A stretch of 64,000 nucleotides of DNA, taken from NCBI GenBank assembly GCA_030037895.1, contig JASHPW010000091.1, positions 1 through 64,000 of the forward strand. The letters run 5' to 3'. The notes under the pieces are model-generated. The model saw only the letters and a program-made list of their open reading frames with translations, was not told the DNA's origin and searched no databases. The translations under genes were made by a program, and so were the position numbers. Below are positions 17,857 to 27,089 of the stretch, piece by piece (positions within the stretch are counted from its first letter, which is position 1; every line of letters starts with the position of its first letter). The DNA is from Xanthobacteraceae bacterium. GTDB lineage: Bacteria > Pseudomonadota > Alphaproteobacteria > Rhizobiales > Xanthobacteraceae.

Positions 17857-18860
17857 CGACGCGCGTCGAGCAGGCCCTTCCGCCGCGGCGGCGCGATCTG
17901 GCGCCGATCCTCCTGGTGCCGCTCGTTGCACTCGCGGCGCTGCCGCTGGTTGGCTCGCTCTCGACCTGGGTGACGCTGACCCTGGCCGGACTCGCCATGG
18001 GGATGATCATCTTCATCATCGCTTCGGGCCTCACCCTGGTGTTCGGCCTGATGGACGTGCTCAACTTCGGCCACGGCGCGTTCATCTCGATCGGCGCCTA
18101 TACCGCCGCGGTGCTGGCGCCGTCGCTGTCCGGCCTCATCCGGGCCGATTCGCTCGCTCTCAACCTCATCGCCTTGCTGGCGTTGATCGCGCTCGCCATG
18201 GCGGTGACCGGCGTGCTCGGCTACGCGTTCGAGCGCATCATCATCATGCCGGTCTACCGCCAGCATCTCAAACAGATCCTGGTCACCATCGGCGGCCTGA
18301 TCGTCGCCGAGCAGATCATCATCGCGGTGTTCGGGCCGGTGTTGATCGTGCTGCCGTTGCCGACGGCGTTCCGCGGCTCGTTGGTGTTCGGCGACATCGC
18401 CATCGAGCGCTACCGGCTGATCGCGGTCGTCGTCGGGCTCGTGATTTTCGCGGCCATGGTGCTCATTCTCGACCGCACGCGAATCGGACTCTTGATCCGC
18501 GCCGGCGTCGAGAACGGCGAAATGGTCGAGGCGCTCGGCTACCATATCCGCCGGCTGTTCGCGGGCGTGTTCATAGCCGGCTCGGCGCTCGCCGGACTCG
18601 GCGGCGTGATGTGGGGCTTTTACCGCGAGGCGCTCACGCCCGGCATGGGCATGGACGTCATGGTGCTGGTCTTCATCGTGGTGGTGATCGGCGGGCTCGG
18701 CTCGGTGGGCGGCTGCTTCATCGGTTCGCTGCTGGTGGCGGTGGTGGCGAACTATACCGGCTTCCTGGCGCCGAAGCTCGCGCTCGGCTCCAATATCCTG
18801 CTCATGGCGCTGATCTTGCTCTGGCGCTCGCGCGGCCTTTATCCGGTGGCGAAGAGATGA
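17853..18860 (+). CDS. ABC transporter permease, LivH type
   Basis: 335 residues with about eight to ten hydrophobic segments. Family hallmarks are ASGLTLVFGLMDVLNFGHGA near residue 55 and AGVENGEMVEALGYHIRRLF (coupling helix region). It begins at ATGA shared with the LivF-type stop and ends in an ATGA overlap with the LivM-type gene. Confidence 0.93.
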   Translation: MTTRVEQALPPRRRDLAPILLVPLVALAALPLVGSLSTWVTLTLAGLAMGMIIFIIASGLTLVFGLMDVLNFGHGAFISIGAYTAAVLAPSLSGLIRADSLALNLIALLALIALAMAVTGVLGYAFERIIIMPVYRQHLKQILVTIGGLIVAEQIIIAVFGPVLIVLPLPTAFRGSLVFGDIAIERYRLIAVVVGLVIFAAMVLILDRTRIGLLIRAGVENGEMVEALGYHIRRLFAGVFIAGSALAGLGGVMWGFYREALTPGMGMDVMVLVFIVVVIGGLGSVGGCFIGSLLVAVVANYTGFLAPKLALGSNILLMALILLWRSRGLYPVAKR

Positions 18861-19912
18861 GCATCCTGCGCGCGATTCTGTCGGGCGACCCGCCGCGCGG
18901 ACGGCCGCTGGCGCTGGTGCTCACGGCGATTTTCGTCGGCCTCGCCTTCGCGCCGTTGCTGTTTCCCGGCATCGGGGCGCTGAATGTCGCCGCCAAGATC
19001 TGTTATTTCGTGGTGCTCGCCGCGAGCTATGATCTGCTGCTCGGCTATACCGGCGTCGTGTCGTTCGCCCACACGATGTTCTTCGGCATCGGCGGCTACG
19101 GCGCCGGACTGGCGCTCTACGATCTCGGTCCCTCGTGGAGCTCAATCCTCATCGGCACCGGCGCAGCGCTCCTCGTCGCCATCGCGCTCGCGCTGGTGAT
19201 CGGTCTGTTCTCATTGCGGGTGCGCGCCATCTTCTTCGCCATGATTACGCTCGCGGTCGCCAACGCCTTCTCGATCCTCGCCTCGCAACTGAGCTCGTTT
19301 ACCGGCGGCGAGGACGGCTGCACCTTTCGCCTGCCGGAATTGCTGCGGCCGGGATTTCGCCTCGTTGCGGGCCCGTTCGCGATCAGCGGGCGGCTCATCA
19401 GCTATTATCTGGTGTTCTTCGCCGCGCTCATCTTGTTTCTGCTGATGCTGCGCATCGTCAACTCGCCGTTCGGCCGCGTGCTGCAGGCGATCCGCGAGAA
19501 CGAGTTCCGCGCCGAGGCGCTCGGCTATCGCACCATGGTCTATCGCTCGATCGGTAATTGCCTGGCGGCCGCAGCCGCCGCTTTGGCGGGCGTGCTCTCG
19601 GCCCTATGGCTGCGCTATACCGGGCCGGCGGTGACGCTCTCCTTCGACATCATGCTCGACATTCTGCTGATGGTGGTGATCGGCGGCATGGGCACGCTCT
19701 ACGGCGCGGTGATCGGCGCAACGATCTTTGTGCTCGCCGAAACCTATCTGCAGAGCCTGATGGCGGCGCTGAACCACGCGACCGAAGGCCTTCCGCTCCT
19801 TCCGCTCCTGTTCCATCCGGACCGCTGGCTGTTGTGGCTCGGCGTCCTGTTCGTGCTCAGCGTCTATTTCTTTCCGGCGGGAATTGTGGGCGGGCTGCAG
19901 AAGCGTCGATAG
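18857..19912 (+). CDS. ABC transporter permease, LivM type
   Basis: The second permease, 351 residues. I chose the ATG at 18857 because it overlaps the previous TGA (ATGA) and gives MSILRAILSGDPPRGRPLAL; the frame is open 246 bases further upstream, but that part lies within the LivH-type gene. Conserved blocks are YDLLLGYTGVVSFAHTMFFG, the AIRENEFRAEALGYRTMVYR loop and VIGGMGTLYGAVIGATIF. It is the last gene of the operon, with a convergent gene starting to read 4 bases away. Confidence 0.93.
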   Translation: MSILRAILSGDPPRGRPLALVLTAIFVGLAFAPLLFPGIGALNVAAKICYFVVLAASYDLLLGYTGVVSFAHTMFFGIGGYGAGLALYDLGPSWSSILIGTGAALLVAIALALVIGLFSLRVRAIFFAMITLAVANAFSILASQLSSFTGGEDGCTFRLPELLRPGFRLVAGPFAISGRLISYYLVFFAALILFLLMLRIVNSPFGRVLQAIRENEFRAEALGYRTMVYRSIGNCLAAAAAALAGVLSALWLRYTGPAVTLSFDIMLDILLMVVIGGMGTLYGAVIGATIFVLAETYLQSLMAALNHATEGLPLLPLLFHPDRWLLWLGVLFVLSVYFFPAGIVGGLQKRR

Positions 19913-19916
19913 CGGA

Positions 19917-20435
19917 TTATCTCGCCAGCGCGTCGGCGCCGGCCTTGGCGACTTGCGCATCCTGCGAGGACAGTGCGCCGGAGACGCCGACCGCGCCGAT
20001 GATCTTGCCATCGACAACGACCGGTATCCCGCCTTCGAGTGGCGTGATGTCCTTGACGGCGAGCAGGCGCAGCCCGGCGCCGCCGGCGGCGATGGCATCG
20101 TCGAGCGCCTTGCTCGGCCGTTTGAACTCGAGCGCCGTGCGCGCCTTGCCCTCGGACGCGCCGATGGAGGCGAGCTGGGTGTTGTCGATCTTGTGGAACA
20201 TCACCAGATTGCCGCCGCTGTCGAGGATGGTGATCGCCACCTGCCAGGAATTCTTCGCCGCCTCGAGCTCCGCCGCCGCCATTGCGCGCTTGGCCTGATC
20301 AAGTGTGATCGGAGGTCCATAGGGCAGCGTCGCCGCCGACGGCTGCTGCTGAGGAGCGGGCTGCTGGGCCAACGCCGATCCGGCCGCCATTGCAAACGCG
20401 GCCAACGCGCAGGCGAGCGCGAGCATCCGGGACAT
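19917..20435 (-). CDS. Exported GlcG/HbpS-family heme-binding-like protein
   Basis: 172 residues; the ATG at 20435 follows GAGGAGGTGC. An Ala-rich signal peptide (LALACALAAFAMAAGSALAQ) precedes a Gln/Pro spacer and the GlcG/HbpS domain: LDQAKRAMAAAELEAAKNSW, ITILDSGGNLVMFHKIDNTQ, then the GGIPVVVDGKIIGAVGVSGA strand pair. HbpS of Streptomyces binds heme; the role of the proteobacterial members is open. It converges tightly (4-base gap) on the ABC operon. Confidence 0.87.
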   Translation of the reverse strand: MSRMLALACALAAFAMAAGSALAQQPAPQQQPSAATLPYGPPITLDQAKRAMAAAELEAAKNSWQVAITILDSGGNLVMFHKIDNTQLASIGASEGKARTALEFKRPSKALDDAIAAGGAGLRLLAVKDITPLEGGIPVVVDGKIIGAVGVSGALSSQDAQVAKAGADALAR

Positions 20436-20650
20436 CTGCAGCACCTCCTCTCGGCTATGCCGCTTGGCGCGGCGCCGCCGCACAATAGGCGGCAAAATCG
20501 GCCGGTGGAAGCGGCTCCACGTACCGCCGGCAATGCGCGCGGGGACGAAGCTCGGCGCGAATGGGCGCTCGGCAAAACGTGATCAGATAGGTGCTGCGTT
20601 GCGCCCCCGCCGCCCCTATATTGGCCTTCGCCAGCGCAGGACACGCCGAC

Positions 20651-21316
20651 ATGTTCTCGTTTTTCAACAAGGTCGAAATGCCGAGCGCCGATGCCGCGCT
20701 GCCGGGGCGGCCGACGCCCATCCCAACGGCCCGGCAGCATTTCGTCAACGGCCGGACGCTCAAGGGCCCCTATCCCGAGGGGCTCGCCTTAGCGATGTTC
20801 GGCCTCGGTTGCTTCTGGGGCGCCGAGCGCAAGTTCTGGGAGCTCGGCGGCGTCTACGTGACCGCGGTCGGTTACGCCGGCGGCTACACGCCCAACCCCA
20901 CCTACGAGGAGGTGTGCAGCGGGCGCACCGGCCACAACGAGGTCGTGCTCGTGGTCTACGACCCCAACAGAATTTCCTACGAGCGCCTGCTCAAGGTCTT
21001 TTGGGAAAGCCACGACCCGACCCAGGGCATGCGCCAGGGCAACGATATCGGCACGCAATACCGTTCCGGCATCTATGTGTTTTCGCCGGCGCAGCGCGCC
21101 GCCGCCGAGGCGTCGCGGTCGGCCTATGCCAAAGCGTTGGCGGCCGAGGGCATGGGGGCAATTACGACCGAGATCCGCGACGCGCCGCCTTTCTATTTTG
21201 CCGAGGATTATCACCAGCAATATCTGGCAAAGAATCCGCAAGGCTATTGCGGCCTCGGCGGCACCGGCGTGAGCTGCCCGATCGGCACCGGCGTTGGCGC
21301 CTCTGCCTCCGGCTGA
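20651..21316 (+). CDS. msrA: Peptide-methionine (S)-S-oxide reductase
   Basis: MsrA repairs oxidised methionine; 221 residues. The ATG at 20651 opens [20 protein letters not shown]. The catalytic Cys lies in [13 protein letters not shown], and the SDPTQG-like substrate loop reads [20 protein letters not shown]. Further conserved parts are [20 protein letters not shown] and [20 protein letters not shown], where the last Cys is a likely resolving residue. It is divergent from the GlcG-like gene. Confidence 0.96.
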   Translation: MFSFFNKVEMPSADAALPGRPTPIPTARQHFVNGRTLKGPYPEGLALAMFGLGCFWGAERKFWELGGVYVTAVGYAGGYTPNPTYEEVCSGRTGHNEVVLVVYDPNRISYERLLKVFWESHDPTQGMRQGNDIGTQYRSGIYVFSPAQRAAAEASRSAYAKALAAEGMGAITTEIRDAPPFYFAEDYHQQYLAKNPQGYCGLGGTGVSCPIGTGVGASASG

Positions 21317-21448
21317 TGGTGGCGGCCCACTACGATGGCGCGGCATCGCCGGCGTCGACCTTATTGACGACACAAGCCGATTAAGCTCTCACTCGTCGTC
21401 CGGTCTCTTGCCGCGTCGCGTCGCGGCCGGAATGACGGAGAGGGTTCC

Positions 21449-21967
21449 ATGCAGCGGAGCGAACGCGGCATCCAAGCGGCGATGTTTCTTTCCCGATGGC
21501 TGTTGGCGCCGTTCCTGCTCGGTCTATTCTGCTGCCTCATTCTGCTGATCTATCGTTTCTTCGCCGATCTTTACGGGCTTGCCATCCAGCTTCCGAACCT
21601 GGGCTGGCACGACCTTGTCGTCGGCGTGCTCAGCCTGATCGATATCGCGCTGACCGCCAATCTCGTCCTCATCGTGATCTTCTCCGGTTATGAGAACTTC
21701 ATCTGCAAGATCGAAGTAAAGGAGCGGTCTGACTGGCCCGAAGCCCTCATCGACGTGGATTTTGGCGCGCTCAAGCAGAAGCTCTTGGGCTCGATCGTCG
21801 TCATCGCCGCCGTCGATGCGCTCGCCTGGTATCTCGACCTCGAAAAATATACCGATACGTCGAAACTGGGATGGGCGATCGCCTTCCCGCTGATGCTCGT
21901 CGCCGCGATGCTCCTGCTCGCCGTCGCCGACCGGCTCGGGCGCCATACCGATAAAAGCCGCGAGTAA
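21449..21967 (+). CDS. UPF0114 (YqhA-like) inner-membrane protein
   Basis: 172 residues with about four membrane segments: LLAPFLLGLFCCLILLIYRF, VVGVLSLIDIALTANLVLIV, LLGSIVVIAAVDALAWYL and a C-terminal IAFPLMLVAAMLLLAVADRL. The SGYENFICKIE motif between segments two and three is the UPF0114 signature. Function unknown; no operon partner is visible. Confidence 0.9.
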   Translation: MQRSERGIQAAMFLSRWLLAPFLLGLFCCLILLIYRFFADLYGLAIQLPNLGWHDLVVGVLSLIDIALTANLVLIVIFSGYENFICKIEVKERSDWPEALIDVDFGALKQKLLGSIVVIAAVDALAWYLDLEKYTDTSKLGWAIAFPLMLVAAMLLLAVADRLGRHTDKSRE

Positions 21968-22040
21968 TCGCCGGGCGCCGCTGCCCGGTGAGGAATTGTT
22001 AACCATACCGGGCGTTAATCGGACCTCAAGGTTCGCTCGA

Positions 22041-22835
22041 ATGGGCCGGATTGCGCGCATGCGGGTCACCCGCTTTCTCATGATGGTGTTGGCGGTCGCA
22101 TTTGCCGCCGCGGGATGCGCACAGCAGCCGATCACGCCACTCCAGGTTGCGTCCGCGGCTCCGCCGCCCAGCATCGATAATATGGTCTATGGGCCGGCCG
22201 CCGCGTCGGCGCCCGCTCCGCTCCCTTCGGAGCAGGCGGCGGCGGCGCGTGGTCTCTTCATGACCGCTTCGCTCCCGCCGAGGTCGGGGACGCCGGCGCC
22301 CGTCGTGACGGCCGCAACGCTCCCACAGGGAACGGCGGCAACAGGGTCCATCGCCCATCCGCCCGCTCTCAATGAGGGGCCCTATACGCTCGATTCAGGC
22401 GACCGGCTTCGCATCGTGGTGTTCGGTCAGGAGGGCCTGACCAATTCCTACGCCGTCGACGCCAGCGGCCATATCGCCATGCCGCTCATCGGCTCGGTGC
22501 TGGCGCGTGGGGCGACGACCGACGAACTGTCGAGCCGCATCGCCGACAAGCTGCGCCAAGGGTTCATCCGCGAGCCGCACGTAGCGGTCGAAATCGAAGC
22601 CTACCGGCCGTTCTTTATCCTCGGCGAAGTCACCCAGCCGGGCCAATACCCCTACGTCGCCGACATGACGGCGGAGACCGCCGTGGCGATCGCCGGCGGA
22701 TTCACGCCGCGGGCGTTCCGCCGGACCGTCACCTTGAATCGCATCGTCAGCGGGCAGCAGGTGCGCATGACCGTGCCGGTCACTTATCCGCTGCGACCCG
22801 GCGACACGATCAACGTGCAGGAGCGCTGGTTCTGA
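22041..22835 (+). CDS. Polysaccharide export lipoprotein (Wza/KpsD-like, Poly_export and SLBB domains)
   Basis: About 264 residues. A lipoprotein signal ends FAAAGC. After a Pro/Ala-rich spacer comes the polysaccharide-export domain (YTLDSGDRLRIVVFGQEGLT, DASGHIAMPLIGSVLARGAT) and one SLBB-type domain (FFILGEVTQPGQYPYVADMT, then TAETAVAIAGGFTPRAFRRT). These proteins form the outer-membrane channel for capsule or exopolysaccharide. No Wzc or glycosyltransferase genes are adjacent. A TTG at 21996 and an ATG at 22059 are alternative starts. Confidence 0.87.
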   Translation: MGRIARMRVTRFLMMVLAVAFAAAGCAQQPITPLQVASAAPPPSIDNMVYGPAAASAPAPLPSEQAAAARGLFMTASLPPRSGTPAPVVTAATLPQGTAATGSIAHPPALNEGPYTLDSGDRLRIVVFGQEGLTNSYAVDASGHIAMPLIGSVLARGATTDELSSRIADKLRQGFIREPHVAVEIEAYRPFFILGEVTQPGQYPYVADMTAETAVAIAGGFTPRAFRRTVTLNRIVSGQQVRMTVPVTYPLRPGDTINVQERWF

Positions 22836-22836
22836 T

Positions 22837-22914
22837 CGGAAGCCTGAAATTGGAATTCAGAAGTTGACGTCTGGCTTCGAACGCCGACGTCCCACTTCTG
22901 ATTTCCGCCTTCCG
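22837..22914. terminator. Long interrupted inverted repeat between convergent genes
   Basis: Nested arms: CGGAAG (22837) with CTTCCG (22909), AGAAGT (22859) with ACTTCT (22894), and GACGTC (22866) with GACGTC (22886). TTTT follows on the + strand just after. It fills the whole 83-base spacer between two convergent genes and is a good bidirectional terminator candidate. Confidence 0.65.
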
Positions 22915-22918
22915 GATT

Positions 22919-23596
22919 TTACCTCTTCATGTTCGTTTGTAGGAACGCGATCGAGCGCCGCCAGGCGACCTTGGCGGCGGCTTCGTTATAGCTGCCGCGC
23001 TCGTCGCAATTGAAGCCGTGCTGCGCGTCGGGATAGACGTAGATTTCGCAGTCGCGGCCGCATTTTTGCTTGATCGTCTCGACGTCGCTCATCGGGATCG
23101 ACGCGTCCTTTTCGCCGAAATGCAGCTGCGTCGGTACTTTCGGTTTCTCGTTGGCGTTCTTGGCGATCTGGCCGCCGTAATAGCCGATGGCGGCCGACAG
23201 GCCGTTGAGCTTGGCGGCGGCGAGGAACGCGATGGTGCCGCCCATGCAGAAGCCGATGATAGCGACCGGTCCGTCCTTCTTCAGCACGTCGATGGCCGCC
23301 TGCACGTCGCGCATCATCGCCGCCCAATCCGGATTGGCGACGAATTTGCGGGCGTTGGCGATCTCGTCTGGCGAATAGCCGCTCTCGAAATTCGGTTGCT
23401 GACGATCGAACAAAGCCGGCGCCACGGCCGCATAGCCCTCGCCGGCGAGGCGATCGCACACGGTGCGGATGTGATGATTGACGCCGAAAATCTCCTGAAT
23501 GACGACGATGCCGCCCTTGGCCGGGCCGCTCGGTTCGGCGCGGTAGGCGCCGAGCTTGAAGCTGTCCGACGCCGTGAGTGTGAATTGCTTACCCAA
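22919..23596 (-). CDS. Dienelactone hydrolase family protein
   Basis: An alpha/beta hydrolase of the dienelactone hydrolase family, 225 residues. I chose the TTG at 23596 because AAGGAGG lies 7 bases upstream and the protein then begins MGKQFTLTASDSFKLGAYRA. The nucleophile is the Cys in GFCMGGTIAF and the catalytic His is in DAQHGFNCDERG. The acid is probably the Asp in FGEKDASIP. Family members hydrolyse dienelactone or other small esters and lactones; the substrate is not known. Confidence 0.9.
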   Translation of the reverse strand: MGKQFTLTASDSFKLGAYRAEPSGPAKGGIVVIQEIFGVNHHIRTVCDRLAGEGYAAVAPALFDRQQPNFESGYSPDEIANARKFVANPDWAAMMRDVQAAIDVLKKDGPVAIIGFCMGGTIAFLAAAKLNGLSAAIGYYGGQIAKNANEKPKVPTQLHFGEKDASIPMSDVETIKQKCGRDCEIYVYPDAQHGFNCDERGSYNEAAAKVAWRRSIAFLQTNMKR

Positions 23597-23705
23597 GATG
23601 ATCCTCCTTCGCGTGACAATGCTCACCCCGCAAGCCTGCCTAACATAGATCGTCGCGGATGTCGCTTGAGTGGCGGCAAGCGGAGCCGGACACGCGCTTG
23701 TCTGT

Positions 23706-24584
23706 TCAGCGCCGACCGGCGGTCACGCCCGGCAACTCATCCAGCAGGATGTCTCTTAGCCGGACAACGGCCTGCGAAGGATTGCCTTCCGCGGCATAGA
23801 GTGAGAGTTCGATGTGCGGCAGTTTCGGCAAGCCATTTGACCTGCCCAATACTGCGAGCTGCGCCGGCACACCAAGCGCGGTGCGGACGGTGATCCCAAG
23901 GCCCGCTGCCGCCGCAGCCCACAAGCCGCTGAGGCTCGGAGAGGTGAAGGCAAGCCGCCACGGCCGCTTCGCCTTTTCGAGGGCTTCGATACCCGGCTGT
24001 CGGAACACGCAGGGTGGCTCGAACAAGGCGAGGGGAATTTTTTCGCCTTGCGCGTAAGAATTGCCTTTCTGACCGATCCAAGCCATCGGCAGCCGTCGCA
24101 CGGTGATGGCGTTGGGGAGCGGCGGCGGGCTTCCCCAAAGCAGCGCGAGATCGAGACCGCCATGTGCAATGCGATCGACGAGTTTATGCGTCCGGTCGAC
24201 GCGCGCTTCGATCAGCACCGACGGATGCGTGCGGGTAAAACGTGCCAGCACGCCGGGCAACCAGGTATCGCCAAAGTCCTGCGGTACGCCGAACCGCACC
24301 GAGCCTTCGACCGATATGCCGCGCGCGACCGCCACGGCCTGATCGTTCAGCTCAAGGATGCGTCGTGCGTAGCCGAGGACAACGTCACCTGCGTCGGTGA
24401 GAGCAAGGCTCCGCCCTTGGCGGCGAAACAACGGCCGGCCGATGCGCTCTTCCAGCTTGCGCATTTGCAGACTTACCGCGGACTGCGAACGCCCCAGCCG
24501 GTCCGCCGCCTTGCCGAAACCGCCGAGATCCATCGCGACGGCCAGCGTCCGCAGAACGTCCATATCGAGATTCGCCAGCAGCAT
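23706..24584 (-). CDS. LysR-family transcriptional regulator (second LysR/tautomerase pair)
   Basis: 292 residues. The winged helix-turn-helix (about 10-65) reads TLAVAMDLGGFGKAADRLGR then SQSAVSLQMRKLEERIGRPL. The effector domain includes VRFGVPQDFGDTWLPGVLAR and ends naturally at LPGVTAGRR, with no Ku-like tail. It is divergent from a tautomerase gene, with 114 bases between. The AT-rich spacer contains CATTATCAATTTTTC, comparable to CATTATC in the first pair's spacer. Confidence 0.94.
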   Translation of the reverse strand: MLLANLDMDVLRTLAVAMDLGGFGKAADRLGRSQSAVSLQMRKLEERIGRPLFRRQGRSLALTDAGDVVLGYARRILELNDQAVAVARGISVEGSVRFGVPQDFGDTWLPGVLARFTRTHPSVLIEARVDRTHKLVDRIAHGGLDLALLWGSPPPLPNAITVRRLPMAWIGQKGNSYAQGEKIPLALFEPPCVFRQPGIEALEKAKRPWRLAFTSPSLSGLWAAAAAGLGITVRTALGVPAQLAVLGRSNGLPKLPHIELSLYAAEGNPSQAVVRLRDILLDELPGVTAGRR

Positions 24585-24698
24585 AATGCTTCAATTCGAC
24601 AAAAGTGTTGCTTCAACATTATCAATTTTTCTAAAGAGGCGCAAGGCATTATATTGTCGCTGAAGCCGCCGGACGCGGTCCCTTCGACGGAGCAATCA

Positions 24699-25079
24699 AT
24701 GCCGCTTATTCGGATTTCGCTGCGCGCCGGCAAGCCCGCGGGCTACGCGCGCGCGATCGCAGACAATGTCTATGAAGCGTTGCGTGAAACGTTCAACGTG
24801 CCGGCACATGACTTTTTTGCGACCATCAGCGAGCACGACCAGAACGACTTCATCTACGACCGGGAATACTTCAACATCGCGCGCACCGACGATCTGGTGT
24901 TTATCCAAATGACGGTGAGCAATACCCGCACCGTCGAGCAGAAGAAGGCGCTTTACCGCCGTATCGTCGAACGGCTCGCAAAGGGGCCGGGCCTGCGCCC
25001 GCAGGACGTATTCATCAATCTGGTCGAAGTCGCCAAGGAGAACTGGTCGTTCGGCCTGGGCGAGGCGCAATATGCGTAG
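24699..25079 (+). CDS. Tautomerase-superfamily protein (second copy)
   Basis: 126 residues, starting MPLIRISLRAGKPAGYARAI with Pro after Met. An open frame extends far upstream, but only this ATG gives the family start. It parallels the protein at 8120-8500 throughout: RETFNVPAHDFFATISEHDQ, SNTRTVEQKKALYRRIVERL and FINLVEVAKENWSFGLG. Both copies lie divergent from LysR genes, so the whole module appears to have been duplicated or acquired twice. Substrate unknown. Confidence 0.87.
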   Translation: MPLIRISLRAGKPAGYARAIADNVYEALRETFNVPAHDFFATISEHDQNDFIYDREYFNIARTDDLVFIQMTVSNTRTVEQKKALYRRIVERLAKGPGLRPQDVFINLVEVAKENWSFGLGEAQYA

Positions 25080-25254
25080 CCCGGTCCTCCACGCCGCGCC
25101 GGCGCCGAGTGTGGCCGCCGTCGTATCGGTGTCTTTATCGCGCTGCTCGTGCCGGCGGCCGCGGTTTCGTTCCTGCTGGAATCGCCGTGGCACGCCATCC
25201 CGTCGAACGTCTTGGACGGCTTGACGTCTCCGGCGAGCTTCGGTCGCGAACGAC

Positions 25255-26976
25255 CTATCGTTCCTCCGCGGGCAAGATCGGGTGCCGCGATCGATGCCGG
25301 CTCTTGTTCAAGCCGGCTGAATTGTCGGCACGGCGACCGGATCGCGCCTCTTCGCGCGTGACGACGATGAAGTCGGTGCCCTCGCCGGTTTCCTCGCCGA
25401 GGCCCTGGTCGGAAACGATGAGCGAAGAGCCCGGGACGATCAATGCCGAAATCCGGTTGATCGCGTCCTGGGGAATTTGGATCCGGGCAAGCGCTTCGTG
25501 CGGCGTCTCCGGCGGCGGGTCCGGGGCCGACTCGGCGACCGGCTCGCCTCGTCGTCTTCGTTTGCCGTCCCTCTCGGGCCGGTTCTGCGCCTTCTGCGCC
25601 GCCTGCGGTGGGCGGGCGCCGGGAAGCGAGACGACGGTCCAGCGCAAGGTTGCGCCATCGGCCATGAATTGCATGGCGGTGAACACGTGCGTCCCGAGCG
25701 GCCGTCCCGGATGCTCGATGCTGATCGGCGCATCGAACAGCGGCGCAAAATCCTGGCGCACGTAGATCTTGGCTGTCTTGCGGCTGACGAAGATCGCGAT
25801 CGGCGCTCGCTTTCTCGCTTTCGCAAGTTCGGCTGGCTTCGGGAACGGCATCGGCACCGTTTCCAAAGCGGCGTCGATCGCGGGCCTCAGCGTCCCGGCT
25901 GTCCCCAACGCCGCCGACGCGCCGTCCTCGGGCGCCGGCGGCGCGGACGATGGCGCCGGCGCGGGGTTTCGATCGGCCGCCGCGGCCGGCGTGTTCACGT
26001 CAGTGGTCGTCGGGGCTTGTGGGTCAACCGGATTGCGGTCGGCGGATTTGCCCGCGGCCTCCCGCTGATCCGTCTCGGCCGTATCGACAGGTTTGACCGC
26101 GGGCTCAGGATTCTTCGCGCCGGTCGCGTCCTCTGCCGCGGCGGCGGGCTTGGTCGAATCAAGCGGCGAAATAACCGAGCGCACGTCCCCGATCGGGACC
26201 GGAGCGATCGCCGGCGTGGCGGCGTCGGTCGTTTTGCTGTCGTCGGTCGTCTGCGCGGTCTTGGTGGGTTCGACGGCTGCAAGCGCCGCGGTCGGAATCG
26301 GCGCCGGCGGCTGTTCCTTGTGCACGAACAGATGCGGATCTGAAAACTCCTGCGGTCTCAGCTCGGGCCGCGCGATGATCACACCCGCCCCGAGCCTGGT
26401 CAGGGCCCACAGACGTACCGCAAAGTCGTGCGGTATGCGGATGCAGCCATGCGAAGCGGGATGACCGACGCCAACGCCCTCATGGATCGCGATGCCCGAC
26501 CAGGTGATGCGCTGCATATAGGGCATCGGCGCGCGGCTGTAGATGTTCGACCGGTGGTGGCGCTCCTTGCCGATGACGTTGAAAACGCCCAAAGGCGTCG
26601 GATGATCGGGCACTCCGGTGGCAACCGGCGCATCCGCCACGTGTGCGCCGTCGCTGTAGAGGTGAAGCTTCTGTTGATTGATGGAAATGATGATTTGCAG
26701 CGGACCTTTCGGAATATTCCCGAACGGTTCTTTGCTGACGTGCGTCTTCTTCTTGTGCCTGACCCCGGCCTTGATCTCGGATTTTGCCGTGGCCGCCGCC
26801 GGCGACGACGCAATCGCCAGCGCGCAAACGAGTCCCGCGCAGAGAGTGCCGAGAAGAGCGCGACTCGGCCGGCGCTGACGCGCGGCCGTGGAGCCGTTCC
26901 ATGCACGATCGCCGCTCAATCCGGACACCCGGTCATGAGGGAAGACGCGATTCGAGGCGCAAATCTTAATGCACAC
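25255..26976 (-). CDS. L,D-transpeptidase with second, degenerate YkuD-like domain
   Basis: 573 residues if the GTG at 26976 is used; the start is uncertain because no ATG occurs early in the frame. A membrane segment or signal lies at about 41-60 (LLGTLCAGLVCALAIASSPA). The YkuD domain (about 92-200) carries IHEGVGVGHPASHGCIRIP with His165, His176 and Cys178, the L,D-transpeptidase site that crosslinks peptidoglycan or anchors proteins to it. A Pro/Ala/Asp-rich linker of about 150 residues follows. The second domain (about 385-565, IAIFVSRKTAKIYVRQDFAP) has the YkuD strand pattern but no HxxC site. Confidence 0.88.
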   Translation of the reverse strand: MCIKICASNRVFPHDRVSGLSGDRAWNGSTAARQRRPSRALLGTLCAGLVCALAIASSPAAATAKSEIKAGVRHKKKTHVSKEPFGNIPKGPLQIIISINQQKLHLYSDGAHVADAPVATGVPDHPTPLGVFNVIGKERHHRSNIYSRAPMPYMQRITWSGIAIHEGVGVGHPASHGCIRIPHDFAVRLWALTRLGAGVIIARPELRPQEFSDPHLFVHKEQPPAPIPTAALAAVEPTKTAQTTDDSKTTDAATPAIAPVPIGDVRSVISPLDSTKPAAAAEDATGAKNPEPAVKPVDTAETDQREAAGKSADRNPVDPQAPTTTDVNTPAAAADRNPAPAPSSAPPAPEDGASAALGTAGTLRPAIDAALETVPMPFPKPAELAKARKRAPIAIFVSRKTAKIYVRQDFAPLFDAPISIEHPGRPLGTHVFTAMQFMADGATLRWTVVSLPGARPPQAAQKAQNRPERDGKRRRRGEPVAESAPDPPPETPHEALARIQIPQDAINRISALIVPGSSLIVSDQGLGEETGEGTDFIVVTREEARSGRRADNSAGLNKSRHRSRHPILPAEER

Positions 26977-27089
26977 AAGGGCCTCTCGCCACGGGGTGGC
27001 CGCCGGATGATGAGCGCTTCGTCGTCAGTTAAGGGTAAGGCAAGACGGGACGATAACGCCGTGGCGCGTGCGCGGGTTGCCTGGCCGCT

